A stretch of DNA of 64,000 bases from Ilumatobacteraceae bacterium (GCA_033344875.1 JAWPMO010000001.1:3559595-3623594); one strand, 5' to 3'. Positions 1 through 7,557 are shown, numbered from the stretch's first letter. Notes: a model not told the origin generated them from the sequence alone. Numbers and translations: made by a program.

Positions 1-86
1 CGCGCGGCGCACGAACCGCACGTCATTCCCTCGACACCGACGTCGAGCTCGGACACCTCGGACGGGGTGGCGTCGGTCGTGGTCAT
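1..86 (-). CDS. Heavy-metal-associated domain protein, N-terminal fragment (copper ATPase or copper chaperone; runs off left edge)
   Basis: Only the first 28 codons lie inside the window. They start with ATG and reach GMTCGSCAAR, a heavy-metal-associated motif whose two cysteines bind Cu(I) in CopA ATPases and CopZ chaperones. The CAAR ending is more usual in CopA than CopZ, but the fragment is too short to decide. Its ATG overlaps the TGA of the CsoR-type repressor gene (ATGA, 83-86), so the two are co-transcribed and the repressor presumably senses the metal this protein handles. The HMA domain is clear; the ATPase reading is an inference. Confidence 0.75.
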   Translation of the reverse strand, partial: MTTTDATPSEVSELDVGVEGMTCGSCAA

Positions 87-400
87 ACCGACACCTCCTC
101 GACGGTCGGCGCTGGTTCCAGCCCGACGGAGGGCGGGCCCGGGTCGAAGCGCAACGCCTCCATCAGTTCGTCGACGATCTCGCCGGTACGACCAGCCTGC
201 ATCGCAGCCGCGACGCACGTCTCGAGGTGGTTCCGGAGCATCAGCCGGTTCGCTCCTTGGACGGCGCCCTGCACGGCCGAGAGTTGCTTCATCACGTCGG
301 GGCAGTACGTGTCGTCCTCGACCATGCGGATCACCCCGTCGAGATGACCGCGAGCGTTCTTCAGTCGGCGCAGTACAGCGCTTTGATGTTCAGCTTTCAT
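83..400 (-). CDS. csoR: CsoR-family copper-sensing repressor
   Basis: A 105-residue all-helical DUF156/CsoR protein. The Cu(I) triad of this family is visible: Cys33 (TYCPDVM), His58 and Cys62 (NHLETC). In known CsoR proteins, Cu(I) binding to this C-H-C set releases DNA and derepresses copper export. The ATG at 400 (MKAEHQS) is chosen because family members begin close to this point, and an upstream in-frame extension would run through the likely operator. The stop overlaps the start of the HMA protein at 86-84, giving a CsoR-copper exporter operon. It is not part of the CCTACA-n3-TGTAGG set. Family assignment is certain; copper rather than another thiophilic metal follows from the triad. 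Confidence 0.93.
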   Translation of the reverse strand: MKAEHQSAVLRRLKNARGHLDGVIRMVEDDTYCPDVMKQLSAVQGAVQGANRLMLRNHLETCVAAAMQAGRTGEIVDELMEALRFDPGPPSVGLEPAPTVEEVSV

Positions 401-404
401 GACG

Positions 405-431
405 CATACCCTACCCACCCGGGGGGGGGTT
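405..431. promoter_or_regulatory. Candidate CsoR operator (C-tract/G-tract inverted repeat)
   Basis: Immediately upstream of the csoR ATG lies a C-rich block followed directly by a run of nine G, forming an ACCC...GGGT inverted repeat. CsoR operators are typically short C-tract/G-tract palindromes next to or inside their own promoter. Position and composition both fit autoregulation. No footprint-level detail can be read from sequence alone. Confidence 0.45.
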
Positions 432-559
432 TGCCACTCCACGTGCTGCCACCACCTGTCCGGTGCCCTCGCCCTCTCGGGTCTGCTCCGCGACATCGTG
501 CCCGATTCTGCGAGGCGTCGAAGCCGACGATTCTCGGAACTCCGGGAGCATGACTCGCC

Positions 560-574
560 CCTACACTGGGTAGG
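560..574. promoter_or_regulatory. CCTACA-n3-TGTAGG operator, copy 1
   Basis: CCTACACTGGGTAGG: 11 of 12 palindrome positions match. It lies 51 nt upstream of the small membrane SHOCT-like gene at 626. The TAGG of the right arm is followed by AGTTGTTATCT, which can supply a promoter -10. Same palindrome as copies at 1060, 2426, 5474, 10638, 15082, 18393, 18543, 21636 and 24481. Confidence 0.7.
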
Positions 575-625
575 AGTTGTTATCTCTGCCCCGCAGAGCG
601 AGCAAGGATCGGAGTTGTAGGAATA

Positions 626-1015
626 ATGAATGGAGACGACATGATGAGCGGCTGGATGGGTGGTTGGATGCTCCTGTGGACGTTGATCGGATTTGCCGTC
701 CTCGTCCTCGTGATCGTGGGGACGATCTGGCTGGTCCGAAACATGGATCGCGGCAGATCGGCCGAGAATGCTCGCCAGGAACTCGACCTACGCTTCGCGC
801 GCGGACAGATGACCGCCGAAGAATACGACCAGAGCCGGGAGCGCCTCCGTTCGAGTTGGCAGCTCGACTTCGCACGAGGTCACCCGCAACGAGGCCAACG
901 CGCTCACCCAGGGCCTCGTCGTTGCGGCGGCATCGTGATCGGCAACCGTTCACGCCACAGACGGGAATCGAACCGGGATGCCATGGGTTCCTCGCAGGAC
1001 ATCGACAGGCGATGA
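626..1015 (+). CDS. Small membrane protein with SHOCT-like domain
   Basis: The 129-residue product has one N-terminal membrane helix (about residues 12-40, rich in Leu, Val and Trp). A SHOCT-like segment follows (RQELDLRFARGQMTAEEYDQ, about residues 51-70), the short oligomerisation-type domain often found after a single helix. From about residue 85 the sequence turns Arg/Gly/His-rich without family resemblance, so the natural protein may end earlier and the tail may be frameshifted read-through. The ATG at 626 follows an AGGA; the ATG pair at 641 after GGAG is an alternative. The gene sits under palindrome copy 1 and is probably induced with the other copper and redox genes. Biochemical function unknown. 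Confidence 0.7.
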   Translation: MNGDDMMSGWMGGWMLLWTLIGFAVLVLVIVGTIWLVRNMDRGRSAENARQELDLRFARGQMTAEEYDQSRERLRSSWQLDFARGHPQRGQRAHPGPRRCGGIVIGNRSRHRRESNRDAMGSSQDIDRR

Positions 1016-1059
1016 CCTGCTCACGGTTCCGGACACCCGCCGCCGGTGCCCGTTCGCCC

Positions 1060-1074
1060 ACTACGCCATGTAGG
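1060..1074. promoter_or_regulatory. CCTACA-n3-TGTAGG operator, copy 2
   Basis: ACTACGCCATGTAGG: 10 of 12 positions match, with a perfect right arm. It is followed by TTGAAATC, the same downstream sequence as at the copy in front of the Met-rich gene (18393-18407, minus strand), which strengthens it as a real promoter-operator. It lies 37 nt before the first ATG of the L,D-transpeptidase gene. Confidence 0.6.
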
Positions 1075-1111
1075 TTGAAATCTCAAGAGAGCGAGGCACT
1101 GCGCACCCGAC

Positions 1112-2254
1112 ATGAAACGACACCGACGACATCGCGAACACGACCCCGAACTGCAGGCGATGTACACGCGCCGCCGATTCCTGGTCGCGAGCGCAGCCGC
1201 CGCGGTCCCGCTCGGGGCGTGGTGGAGCCTCGGGAGCGCGACCGGGACGACCGGTGCCGAGAATGAGCCCGCCATCCCGACACCGGATGCGACGGGCGCG
1301 ACGACGTCGGCACCGCCGACGCCAACTCCGGAGTCCACGGCCGTCGAGCCGGCACCGACGCCACCCACGTCGACCGTGCCAGTGCTCGACCACGAGTTGG
1401 TCGAAGGGATGGTGGAACCCGAAGTCGAGATCCTGCAGCAACGGTTGACCGACCTCGCGTTCGATCCAGGCCCGATCGACGGGTACTTCGGGGCGTCGAC
1501 GCTTCGTTCCGTCTGGGCCTTCCAGAAGCTCGTGATGGGGATTCCACGAGAGGATGCAGACGGCATCGTGACGCCCGAGGCATGGGCACGACTGCACGAC
1601 GAGGTGGTGACCGACCCGCGACGCACCCCGGGCGGGACGCACCTCGAGATCTACCTACCCGAACAGGTCGCGGTGCTGTTCATCGACGGCCGTGCTCGCG
1701 TGATCTCCCACGTCTCGAGCGGCGAGGGTGTCGAGTGGTGCGACGAAGTGACCGTCGACCTCGACGACGGCACCACCGAGACAAAGGGCATCTGCGGACG
1801 ATCGGTCACCCCCGGCGGCGTGTACCACTTCGAACGCAAGGTCGAAGGATGGCGCAACGCCAAGCTCGGACGGCTCTACAAGCCCGTCTACTTCAACTAC
1901 GGGATCGCCATCCACGGTGCGTCGAACGTCCCGAGCTACCCCGCCTCGCGCGGGTGCGTTCGGTACCCGATGCACATCGCCGACTACATCCAGGACCTCG
2001 TCGAGATCGACGACATGGTGTACGTCTTCGACGGCGTCGAAGAACCCGAGCACTACGGCGCCCAACCGATGATCTTCGACTGGCCCGACCCCGACTACAC
2101 GACGACCACCACGTCGACGACGACCACGACGACTACGACAGTGCCGGAATCCACCACGACGACGTCACCCCCGACCACGACCACATCAACGCCAACCACG
2201 ACGACAGTCAGCCCTCCGGCCACGACGCCGCCCACGACTCAACCCGGGTCGTAG
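1112..2254 (+). CDS. Exported L,D-transpeptidase (YkuD) with peptidoglycan-binding domain
   Basis: A 380-residue protein that cross-links or modifies peptidoglycan outside the membrane. An N-terminal twin-arginine-like export signal (YTRRRFLVASAAAAVPLGAW) is followed by a Thr/Pro-rich spacer. A PG_binding_1 domain (about residues 95-155) precedes a YkuD catalytic domain, whose signature AIHGA...SRGCVRYP at about 266-287 contains the nucleophile Cys. The C-terminal 45 residues are almost pure Thr/Ser/Pro, a likely wall-spanning or glycosylated tail. Start may be ATG 1112 or ATG 1160 (MYTRRR). It follows palindrome copy 2 and is the one clear cell-wall enzyme in that regulon, which is notable because BlaI-family regulators respond to cell-wall stress in other bacteria. 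Confidence 0.9.
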   Translation: MKRHRRHREHDPELQAMYTRRRFLVASAAAAVPLGAWWSLGSATGTTGAENEPAIPTPDATGATTSAPPTPTPESTAVEPAPTPPTSTVPVLDHELVEGMVEPEVEILQQRLTDLAFDPGPIDGYFGASTLRSVWAFQKLVMGIPREDADGIVTPEAWARLHDEVVTDPRRTPGGTHLEIYLPEQVAVLFIDGRARVISHVSSGEGVEWCDEVTVDLDDGTTETKGICGRSVTPGGVYHFERKVEGWRNAKLGRLYKPVYFNYGIAIHGASNVPSYPASRGCVRYPMHIADYIQDLVEIDDMVYVFDGVEEPEHYGAQPMIFDWPDPDYTTTTTSTTTTTTTTVPESTTTTSPPTTTTSTPTTTTVSPPATTPPTTQPGS

Positions 2255-2425
2255 GGCCGCGCGCTGATCGGTCCGTACCGGCCGGGCGGTCGCTCACGGA
2301 CATCGGCGTCCCTTCCATCGACGAAACGCCAAGACGGTTCTCCGATGGCATTCCGGCGCCGAACCTCTCGTTGGAGCGGACCGTTTTCTACCGGGTTGCA
2401 GACTTCCGATCGGGAGTTAGTATGG

Positions 2426-2440
2426 CCTACATCGTGTAGG
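2426..2440. promoter_or_regulatory. CCTACA-n3-TGTAGG operator, copy 3 (perfect)
   Basis: CCTACATCGTGTAGG matches all 12 palindrome positions. It lies 35 nt upstream of the ATG of the small DUF2933-like gene at 2476, in a 221-nt spacer that otherwise holds no gene. Confidence 0.8.
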
Positions 2441-2475
2441 TGTGAGGCGAAGCGATTCGCGGAAGGGATCGAGCG

Positions 2476-2823
2476 ATGAGGATGTGCATCGACAAACGGG
2501 TCGTGATCGGTTTGGCAGCCGTCGCCATCGGCATCTTGGTGGTCGCGCCTCGGGCTCTCGGCGCTGCGCTGCCGCTGCTGATCGTGCTGATCTGTCCACT
2601 GTCGATGCTGTTCATGATGCGAGGAATGAGCCGCGGTCAAAGCTGCGCCGCCGGCGACTCGCAGGCGGCATCTGGGGACGGTCGGCAAGCAAGCAGCCCG
2701 TCGGACGCAGGCGAAGCGGAGTTGATCCAACTGCGAGCCGAAGTCGATCAACTGAGGGCGGACATTCGAGACCGCGAGGCCGCACAGACCGTTCAGCACG
2801 AGCACGACGGCCCCAGATCATGA
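2476..2823 (+). CDS. Small membrane protein, DUF2933-like
   Basis: The 115-residue protein has two N-terminal hydrophobic segments (about residues 9-28 and 31-48) ending in CPLSMLFMMRGM, a pattern like DUF2933 proteins (hydrophobic stretch, CPL, then Met-rich MRGM). A short heptad-like helix (ELIQLRAEVDQLRADIRD, about 79-96) and a His-containing tail follow. DUF2933 proteins often sit with copper genes. The gene at 14796 is a shorter relative with the same CP...MMRG motif and coiled coil, also near a palindrome copy. Role unknown; a membrane metal-related partner is likely. Confidence 0.72.
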   Translation: MRMCIDKRVVIGLAAVAIGILVVAPRALGAALPLLIVLICPLSMLFMMRGMSRGQSCAAGDSQAASGDGRQASSPSDAGEAELIQLRAEVDQLRADIRDREAAQTVQHEHDGPRS

Positions 2824-2836
2824 TCTCCTGAGTGCC

Positions 2837-2853
2837 CCGGCGCCGCGCGCCGG
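2837..2853. terminator. Bidirectional hairpin between convergent genes
   Basis: A perfect 7-bp GC stem (CCGGCGC/GCGCCGG) with a 3-nt loop lies in the 52-nt gap between two convergent genes. There is no U-tract, so it may slow RNA polymerase or act with Rho. Confidence 0.55.
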
Positions 2854-2875
2854 TGTCACAGCGGCCGTTCTCACC

Positions 2876-3502
2876 TCATCGAGGTTGATCTGCCAGCATC
2901 GCGTCGATGCGTGCACGGAGACCGTGTGCATCGATCTCGCCGGTCTGGTCGACGATGATGCCGTCGGGTGTGACGAAGAGGGTCATCGGGTAGCTGATCG
3001 GGTCAATCTGTTCGATGAAGCGGAGCTCGTCGTCGCGGTACAAGTCGTAGCCGATCCCGGCCTCGGCGGCGAGCGCGAGCATCGTGTCGACGTCGTCGAC
3101 CGGATTGATGCCGACGAAGCGCACGAGGTCGCGGAGCTCGGCATGGACCGTGGCGACGTCGGCCAGCGCCCGAACGCACCGTCGACAGCTGGAGTACCAC
3201 AGGTTCACGACGAGTATGGGCCCGACGAGCGAACCCGTGCGCACCGTGCGCCCGTCGACACCGCTCACCTCGACGTCCGGCAACCGCTCACCCACTCGAG
3301 AGAGACGCTCAGGTGCCGGCACGGCGTACTCGCCCGGTTGATCAAGCCGTACGTCGATGTCGTCGCCGCTGTACAGGACGTGCGCGCCCAGCCCGCCACC
3401 GATACCGACCACGAGCGCGGCGGCGAGTGAGATCGCAACCATCCGCGCCCGGCGCAGGCGTCGGCTCGGCGTCCCCGGGTCGCGGCCCGCGCTCTGCTTC
3501 AA
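2876..3502 (-). CDS. TlpA/ResA-like membrane-anchored thioredoxin-fold protein
   Basis: A 208-residue protein with an N-terminal membrane anchor (about residues 20-44) and an extracytoplasmic thioredoxin fold carrying a CxxC active site (SSCRRC, about residues 105-110). A cis-proline segment (ISYPMTLFV) is also present. TlpA/ResA proteins reduce disulfides in apocytochromes or copper proteins outside the membrane. It is the last gene of a four-gene minus-strand operon (CcdA-like, AhpC/TSA-like, glutaredoxin-like, this gene) whose promoter lies at the shared palindrome 5474-5488. The CcdA-like membrane protein would supply its electrons. Confidence 0.85.
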   Translation of the reverse strand: MKQSAGRDPGTPSRRLRRARMVAISLAAALVVGIGGGLGAHVLYSGDDIDVRLDQPGEYAVPAPERLSRVGERLPDVEVSGVDGRTVRTGSLVGPILVVNLWYSSCRRCVRALADVATVHAELRDLVRFVGINPVDDVDTMLALAAEAGIGYDLYRDDELRFIEQIDPISYPMTLFVTPDGIIVDQTGEIDAHGLRARIDAMLADQPR

Positions 3503-3503
3503 C

Positions 3504-3758
3504 TCACCGGTCTCGGGTCAGTTCGCGGCGGAGTCGGCGTTCGGAGAGCCGCCCGAACGCGAACGGCTGGCCGTCGACCAGCACGGCCGGCGGGAACGCC
3601 ATCCCGGAGGCAACGGCAAGGCGCTGACCTTCTGGTGTGGCCAGGGCGAGTTCCCGGACACTGATGTCGAACTCGCCGCTGAGCCGGTCGAGTATCTCTT
3701 TGGCGTGATCGCACAGCGCGCAGCTGGGCTGGGTGAGCACGGTGATCTGCACGGTCAC
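3504..3758 (-). CDS. Glutaredoxin-like thiol protein
   Basis: An 84-residue single-domain thioredoxin fold with a CxxC near the N-terminus (PSCALCDHAK, Cys12 and Cys15) and a cis-Pro region (FPPAVLVDG). No signal peptide or membrane helix is seen, so it is probably cytosolic. It starts with GTG overlapping the TGA of the preceding AhpC/TSA-like gene (GTGA, 3758-3755), which ties it to the CcdA operon. It may pass electrons toward the membrane CcdA-like protein; that is inference from context. Confidence 0.8.
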   Translation of the reverse strand: MTVQITVLTQPSCALCDHAKEILDRLSGEFDISVRELALATPEGQRLAVASGMAFPPAVLVDGQPFAFGRLSERRLRRELTRDR

Positions 3759-4471
3759 GTCGCGGGTGAGTCGCCGAGCCCGGCGCTCAGGTCGGCCAGC
3801 AGGTGCTCGTTCGTGACGTACATCGTGTAGTCCGTCTCGGCGCCGCCGTAGTCACCGCGCCACAGAATCTGGCCGTCTGGGCCGACCACGATGAAGGTGT
3901 GCCCGTACATGCCGGTGCCCATCATCCCGTACTGGTTCGCGGTGTACGACGGCCCGAGCGACACATCGGGGTCCGACAGCACGACGCTTTCGAGGCCTTC
4001 GTCGTCGACCTTCCGGCGCAACAGGTCGATCGGGTCGACGGTGATGCCGACCATCTCGTCGATGCCGAGTTCACGGTATGCCGCGAAGTTGTCTTCGATG
4101 GTGCGCATCTGGTCCCAGCACGGCTGACACATGATTCCTTCCTGGAAGTACAGCATCACTGTCTTGTCGGCGCCGTCACGGCCAAGATCCCAAGTCCCAC
4201 CGTCGACGGACGCGAGGTTGATGGGTGGCGCCGCTTGGCCGGGGCCGGGTCCGCCGACGACGAAGGCGGGCCCGCCGTCTACGCCGGCTGTCGAGTCGTC
4301 CTGCGATCGGGCGACGAAGAACAACACGGCGGCGGCAACCGCGAGCACGATGCCGATCCGGGTCCACAGGCGCCGAGCGGCGCGGCGCCGCTCCGCCCCC
4401 TGAGTTTGGGCGCGGCCCGACGGTTGCGGGGCCGTCGAGGGTCGGTCGTTGGTCGAGGTGCGGGTACTCAT
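3755..4471 (-). CDS. Membrane-anchored AhpC/TSA-family thiol protein
   Basis: The 238-residue protein has a polar N-terminus, one membrane helix (about residues 39-56) and a peroxiredoxin-like fold outside. Its active-site region reads YFQEGIMCQPCWDQM, a CxxC where most peroxiredoxins have one peroxidatic Cys. This points to a disulfide-exchange role rather than plain peroxide reduction. The ATG at 4471 is chosen for its strong ribosome binding site (AAGGAGAGATAC before ATG). It starts 14 nt after the CcdA-like gene and overlaps the glutaredoxin-like gene. An internal TACATCGTGTA near 3819 looks like an operator core but lies in codons for YTMYVT. Confidence 0.82.
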   Translation of the reverse strand: MSTRTSTNDRPSTAPQPSGRAQTQGAERRRAARRLWTRIGIVLAVAAAVLFFVARSQDDSTAGVDGGPAFVVGGPGPGQAAPPINLASVDGGTWDLGRDGADKTVMLYFQEGIMCQPCWDQMRTIEDNFAAYRELGIDEMVGITVDPIDLLRRKVDDEGLESVVLSDPDVSLGPSYTANQYGMMGTGMYGHTFIVVGPDGQILWRGDYGGAETDYTMYVTNEHLLADLSAGLGDSPAT

Positions 4472-4485
4472 GTATCTCTCCTTGT

Positions 4486-5406
4486 TCACGATCTCTGGTC
4501 GGCAGCCGATGGCTCGTCGGCCGTGTCGCCATCGATGCTCCGAGGTTGGGCGTCGTCGAGGGATTCGCGTACGGCGCGGCGGGCGAGGGAGACGATGGCT
4601 GCGAGAAGCACGGCCACCACGAACCAACCGGGGACGTTGTCGATCCACGACAGCGCGACGCTGGCGTAGTGCTGAAGACGGGCTCCCGTGCGCGCCTGCC
4701 ATCCGCCTGGTGTCATCGTCGTCCCGGTGAACGCTAGCGCGATGACGAGCGCTCCCATGCCGAGCAGCAGGACTCCGCTGATCAGGGTGGTGACCTGCAC
4801 GGACCGTCCGCGAGCCAACCAGCCGAGCGACACCGATCTCCCTCCCAACAAGGCGCCGTTGCCCCAATCGTAGCGCTCCCACAACAGCGCGATCACGAAC
4901 AACGGCGCCACCATGCCGAACACATACCCCACCCCGATCGCCAGCGCTGCTGTGAACGTCGCAGTGGCGCCCGACAGTGCGACGACACCGGCCAGCACGG
5001 GTGCGCAACAGGCGCTGGCGACGCCCGAGAACGCGCCCAGCGCGAACACCGATCTGGGACCGCGATCGGTGCTGGCGCGCATGCCTGGCATCGGCAATGA
5101 CGGCTTCCAGCCGACGATCATCGCCGCGCCCATCGCGAGCATCAGCGTCCCGCCCACGAGGAAGATCGGCGTGTGGTAGTCGATGACGAGCCGCGTCACC
5201 GCCGAGGCGCCGAATGCGATCGGGAGGATGACCGCCGCGACGCCCGCGGCGAACACGAAGGTCATCGCCACCAGCGCGCGACGTTGCCGGAAGGACGTGG
5301 CGAAGTAGGCGGGCAGCATCACCGAAATGCAGCACGGGGCGAACAACGCGACCATGCCGCCCAAGACGGCAGCGGCAATCGATGTTCCCGTCAGGATGTC
5401 ACCCAT
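4486..5406 (-). CDS. CcdA/DsbD-type membrane thiol transporter
   Basis: A 306-residue polytopic protein. CcdA-type signatures are visible: FAPCCISVMLPAYFA near residue 22 and GVASACCAPVLAG in the middle, whose paired cysteines carry electrons across the membrane. Such proteins pass reducing power from cytoplasmic thioredoxin to extracytoplasmic CxxC proteins, here the AhpC/TSA-like and TlpA-like partners encoded downstream. ATG 5406 is chosen because longer in-frame extensions run through the shared operator at 5474-5488. It is divergent from a second, shorter CcdA gene at 5492. Confidence 0.85.
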   Translation of the reverse strand: MGDILTGTSIAAAVLGGMVALFAPCCISVMLPAYFATSFRQRRALVAMTFVFAAGVAAVILPIAFGASAVTRLVIDYHTPIFLVGGTLMLAMGAAMIVGWKPSLPMPGMRASTDRGPRSVFALGAFSGVASACCAPVLAGVVALSGATATFTAALAIGVGYVFGMVAPLFVIALLWERYDWGNGALLGGRSVSLGWLARGRSVQVTTLISGVLLLGMGALVIALAFTGTTMTPGGWQARTGARLQHYASVALSWIDNVPGWFVVAVLLAAIVSLARRAVRESLDDAQPRSIDGDTADEPSAADQRS

Positions 5407-5473
5407 GTGACACCCGTCGGGCGGAACGGCGCACGACTGCGAACTCTTGGCTGGGCATGCCCGCACGCTATCA

Positions 5474-5488
5474 CCTACACTCCGTAGG
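5474..5488. promoter_or_regulatory. CCTACA-n3-TGTAGG operator, copy 4 (shared by divergent CcdA genes)
   Basis: CCTACACTCCGTAGG: 11 of 12 positions, extended to A...T on both sides. It lies 67 nt from the minus-strand CcdA-like start and 3 nt before ATG 5492 on the plus strand. Its right arm runs into AGGTAT, which would be a -10 placed 6 nt before GTG 5498. This argues for a leaderless plus-strand transcript with the operator over the promoter. Confidence 0.75.
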
Positions 5489-5491
5489 TAT

Positions 5492-6220
5492 ATGGAGGTG
5501 TTGCTGCTACCGATCGCCGCCGTCGTGGCCGGCTTCATCTCGTTCAGTTCGCCGTGCTGCCTGCCTTTGATCCCCGGCTACTTGTCGTACATGTCGTCGC
5601 TGCCGGTTTCGGAGTTGGGTCGGCGTGAGGCGCGAGGCGTGGCGTTGCGCGCATCAGTGTTGTTCGTGGCGGGCTTCACGACGGTCTTCACTGCATTGGG
5701 GGTGTCGGCGGCGCTGGTCGGGTCGGTGCTGCTGCGTAACCTGCCGGTGATCGTGCGGGTGTCCGGCGTGATCATCATCGTGATGGGGTTGTCGATGCTC
5801 GGGATCTTCCGGATCCCGTTGTTGTATCGAGAGCGGCGACTCGATCTCGCCCGGATCCCGGCCGGCCCGAGATCTGCGTTCCCTTTGGGGATGGCGTTCG
5901 CGTTCGGATGGGCGCCGTGCATCGGGCCGGTGCTGGCGACGATCCTGGCGACCGCGGCGGCCAGCCAAACCGTGGCCTGGGGCGGGGCGCTGCTGATGCT
6001 CTATTCGCTGGGGCTCGGTCTCCCGTTCATCGCCCTCGCACTCGGCTTTCACCGGGCCCGAGGTTCGCTGAGCTGGTTGCGCCATTACGGGCGCACGATC
6101 GAGGCAATCGGAGGCGTGATGCTCGTCGTCGTCGGCATCATGTTCGTGACGGGTGTCTGGCGGGCCATCTTCATCCCGCTGCAACGCATGTTCGCCGAGT
6201 TCGGGTGGCCGCCCATCTGA
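5492..6220 (+). CDS. ccdA: CcdA cytochrome c biogenesis/thiol-disulfide membrane protein
   Basis: The 242-residue protein has six predicted membrane helices and both CcdA cysteine motifs: SFSSPCCLPLIPGYLSY near residue 18 and FGWAPCIGPVL near residue 145. It moves electrons from cytoplasmic thioredoxin to periplasmic-side thiols needed for heme attachment. Start is ATG 5492 or, from promoter geometry, GTG 5498; no ribosome binding site precedes either. Further upstream in-frame codons lie across the operator. It complements the CcmF/H/I/G proteins encoded later in the same regulon. Confidence 0.9.
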   Translation: MEVLLLPIAAVVAGFISFSSPCCLPLIPGYLSYMSSLPVSELGRREARGVALRASVLFVAGFTTVFTALGVSAALVGSVLLRNLPVIVRVSGVIIIVMGLSMLGIFRIPLLYRERRLDLARIPAGPRSAFPLGMAFAFGWAPCIGPVLATILATAAASQTVAWGGALLMLYSLGLGLPFIALALGFHRARGSLSWLRHYGRTIEAIGGVMLVVVGIMFVTGVWRAIFIPLQRMFAEFGWPPI

Positions 6221-6229
6221 AAAGGCGAC

Positions 6230-6247
6230 ATGACACCGTGGTGTCAT
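6230..6247. repeat. Perfect 8-bp-arm palindrome after ccdA
   Basis: ATGACACCGTGGTGTCAT has two perfect 8-nt arms around GT, 9 nt after the ccdA stop and 116 nt before the ArsR-type gene. The 2-nt centre is too short for an RNA hairpin loop unless inner pairs open, so it is better read as a protein-binding site. It does not resemble the CCTACA palindrome. It could be the operator of the downstream CmtR-like repressor. Confidence 0.4.
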
Positions 6248-6363
6248 ACGACGGGCCCGTGCCATTGCAATGTTGCCGATCGTCGCGAAATGTGCACGCT
6301 CGGCGCAGACGTCGCACGTTTCGCGCGCGATCGCTCAAGAGCGTTACATCGCCCAGCACCGAT

Positions 6364-6726
6364 ATGATTCAGGCGGTGGAGTCACCACTAGAGCCTCCGT
6401 ACACGATCGCCACCGCAACGAAGCTCTTCTGCAGCTTCGCCGATCAGACCCGCCTCGCCATCATCACTGTTCTTGCTGGCGGCGAGCAACGGGTCACCGA
6501 CATCGTCGAAGCGCTCGGCGCGTCGCAGGCCAACATCTCCGGGCACCTCAAATGCCTCAAGGAGTGCGGCGTCGTCATCGACCGACGCAGCGGCCGTGAA
6601 GCCTTCTATCGAATCGCGCACCCCGAGGTAATCGACGTGCTGCGCTCAGCGGAACGGCTCCTCGAGATCACGGGCACCCGGATCGAGCTGTGTCCCAACT
6701 ACCTGCCCCAATCGAGCGCGTCATGA
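6364..6726 (+). CDS. ArsR/SmtB-family metal repressor, CmtR-like
   Basis: A 120-residue winged-helix repressor (recognition helix region ...ASQANISGHLKCLKECGVV). It has Cys-x3-Cys in the recognition helix (CLKEC) and a further Cys near the C-terminus (ELCPNY). This is the arrangement of the Cd(II)/Pb(II) site in mycobacterial CmtR (Cys57, Cys61, Cys102), so it probably senses Cd/Pb. Its TGA overlaps the ATG of the cation efflux gene (ATGA, 6723-6726). The repressors at 29371 and 35073 share the same cysteine pattern. Confidence 0.88.
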   Translation: MIQAVESPLEPPYTIATATKLFCSFADQTRLAIITVLAGGEQRVTDIVEALGASQANISGHLKCLKECGVVIDRRSGREAFYRIAHPEVIDVLRSAERLLEITGTRIELCPNYLPQSSAS

Positions 6727-7511
6727 CCGTCAGCCGGTTCCATGTGCCGGCGATGGACTGTGCCGCCGAAGAGCAGCTCGTGCGCATGGCCCTCGCCGAC
6801 ATCGACCTGATCGACCAAATCGAGTTCGACGGTGACCGACGCGATGTGCTCGTCGCTCACCAGTCCAGCGCTGACGCCATCGGCGCCGCACTAGAACCGT
6901 TGGGACTCGGTGCTCGTCACGTCGACGACAACAGCGACATCGGAACCGCCGACCGGTCCGGACGAGAACGAAACGCGCTGATCATCGCGCTGGTCATCAA
7001 CGCCGGGTTCTTCGTCGGCGAACTCACCGTCGGGCTGATCAGCCGCTCGATGGGGCTCATCGCCGATGCACTCGACATGGGCGCGGATGCCAGCGTCTAC
7101 GCGCTCAGCCTCGCCGCGGTGGGCACCGCAGCCGCTCGCAAGAAGCGACTCGCGCGCATGAGCGGTTACCTCCAGCTCGGACTCGCCTCCGTCGGACTGA
7201 TCGAGGTGATCCGTCGGTTCATCGTCGACACCGAACTCCCGGACCCCACCTCGATGATCGTGCTGTCCGCACTGGCCCTCGCCGGCAACATCGTCACGCT
7301 GGTCGTCCTGCACCGGGTCCGTTCGGGCGAGGTGCACCTGCAGGCGAGCTGGATCTTCACCGCCAACGACATCAAGGTCAACGCGCTCGTGATCGCCGCC
7401 GCGATCGGCGTCATCGTGTTCGACTCCGCCATCCCCGACCTCGTCGCCGGCGCGTTCATCTTCGGTGTCGTCGCGAACGGCGCCCGCCGCATCCTCGGCC
7501 TCAGCCGATGA
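6723..7511 (+). CDS. Cation diffusion facilitator-type efflux protein with N-terminal metal-binding-like domain
   Basis: A 262-residue protein. The first 70 residues form an HMA-like domain with a single Cys (VPAMDCAAEEQLVRMAL) in place of CxxC. A membrane CDF core follows, with LIADALDMGADASVYALS in the helix that supplies metal-binding aspartates and TANDIKVNALVI in the second metal helix. CDF proteins expel divalent metals using the proton gradient. The usual long cytoplasmic C-terminal domain is missing. It overlaps the upstream CmtR-like gene and its TGA overlaps an out-of-frame ATG leading toward the PAP2 gene, so repressor, efflux pump and phosphatase form one operon. Confidence 0.82.
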   Translation: MTVSRFHVPAMDCAAEEQLVRMALADIDLIDQIEFDGDRRDVLVAHQSSADAIGAALEPLGLGARHVDDNSDIGTADRSGRERNALIIALVINAGFFVGELTVGLISRSMGLIADALDMGADASVYALSLAAVGTAAARKKRLARMSGYLQLGLASVGLIEVIRRFIVDTELPDPTSMIVLSALALAGNIVTLVVLHRVRSGEVHLQASWIFTANDIKVNALVIAAAIGVIVFDSAIPDLVAGAFIFGVVANGARRILGLSR

Positions 7512-7557
7512 ACACGACGCCGCCTCCGACATCGATGAGTCGCTCGCGGGACCACGG

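Noticed and set aside
935-1020. tRNA-like T-arm sequence (GGAATCGAACC, resembling the reverse complement of a T-loop) suggesting an attachment site
   Set aside because: The flanking bases do not form the 5-bp T-stem, and no acceptor or anticodon stem can be drawn, so a tRNA or tRNA fragment is not supported.
3819-3829. TACATCGTGTA, identical to the core of the perfect operator at 2426
   Set aside because: It lies inside the AhpC/TSA-like coding sequence (YTMYVT codons), lacks the CC...GG flanks and is not near a start. Probably chance, though an internal site cannot be excluded.
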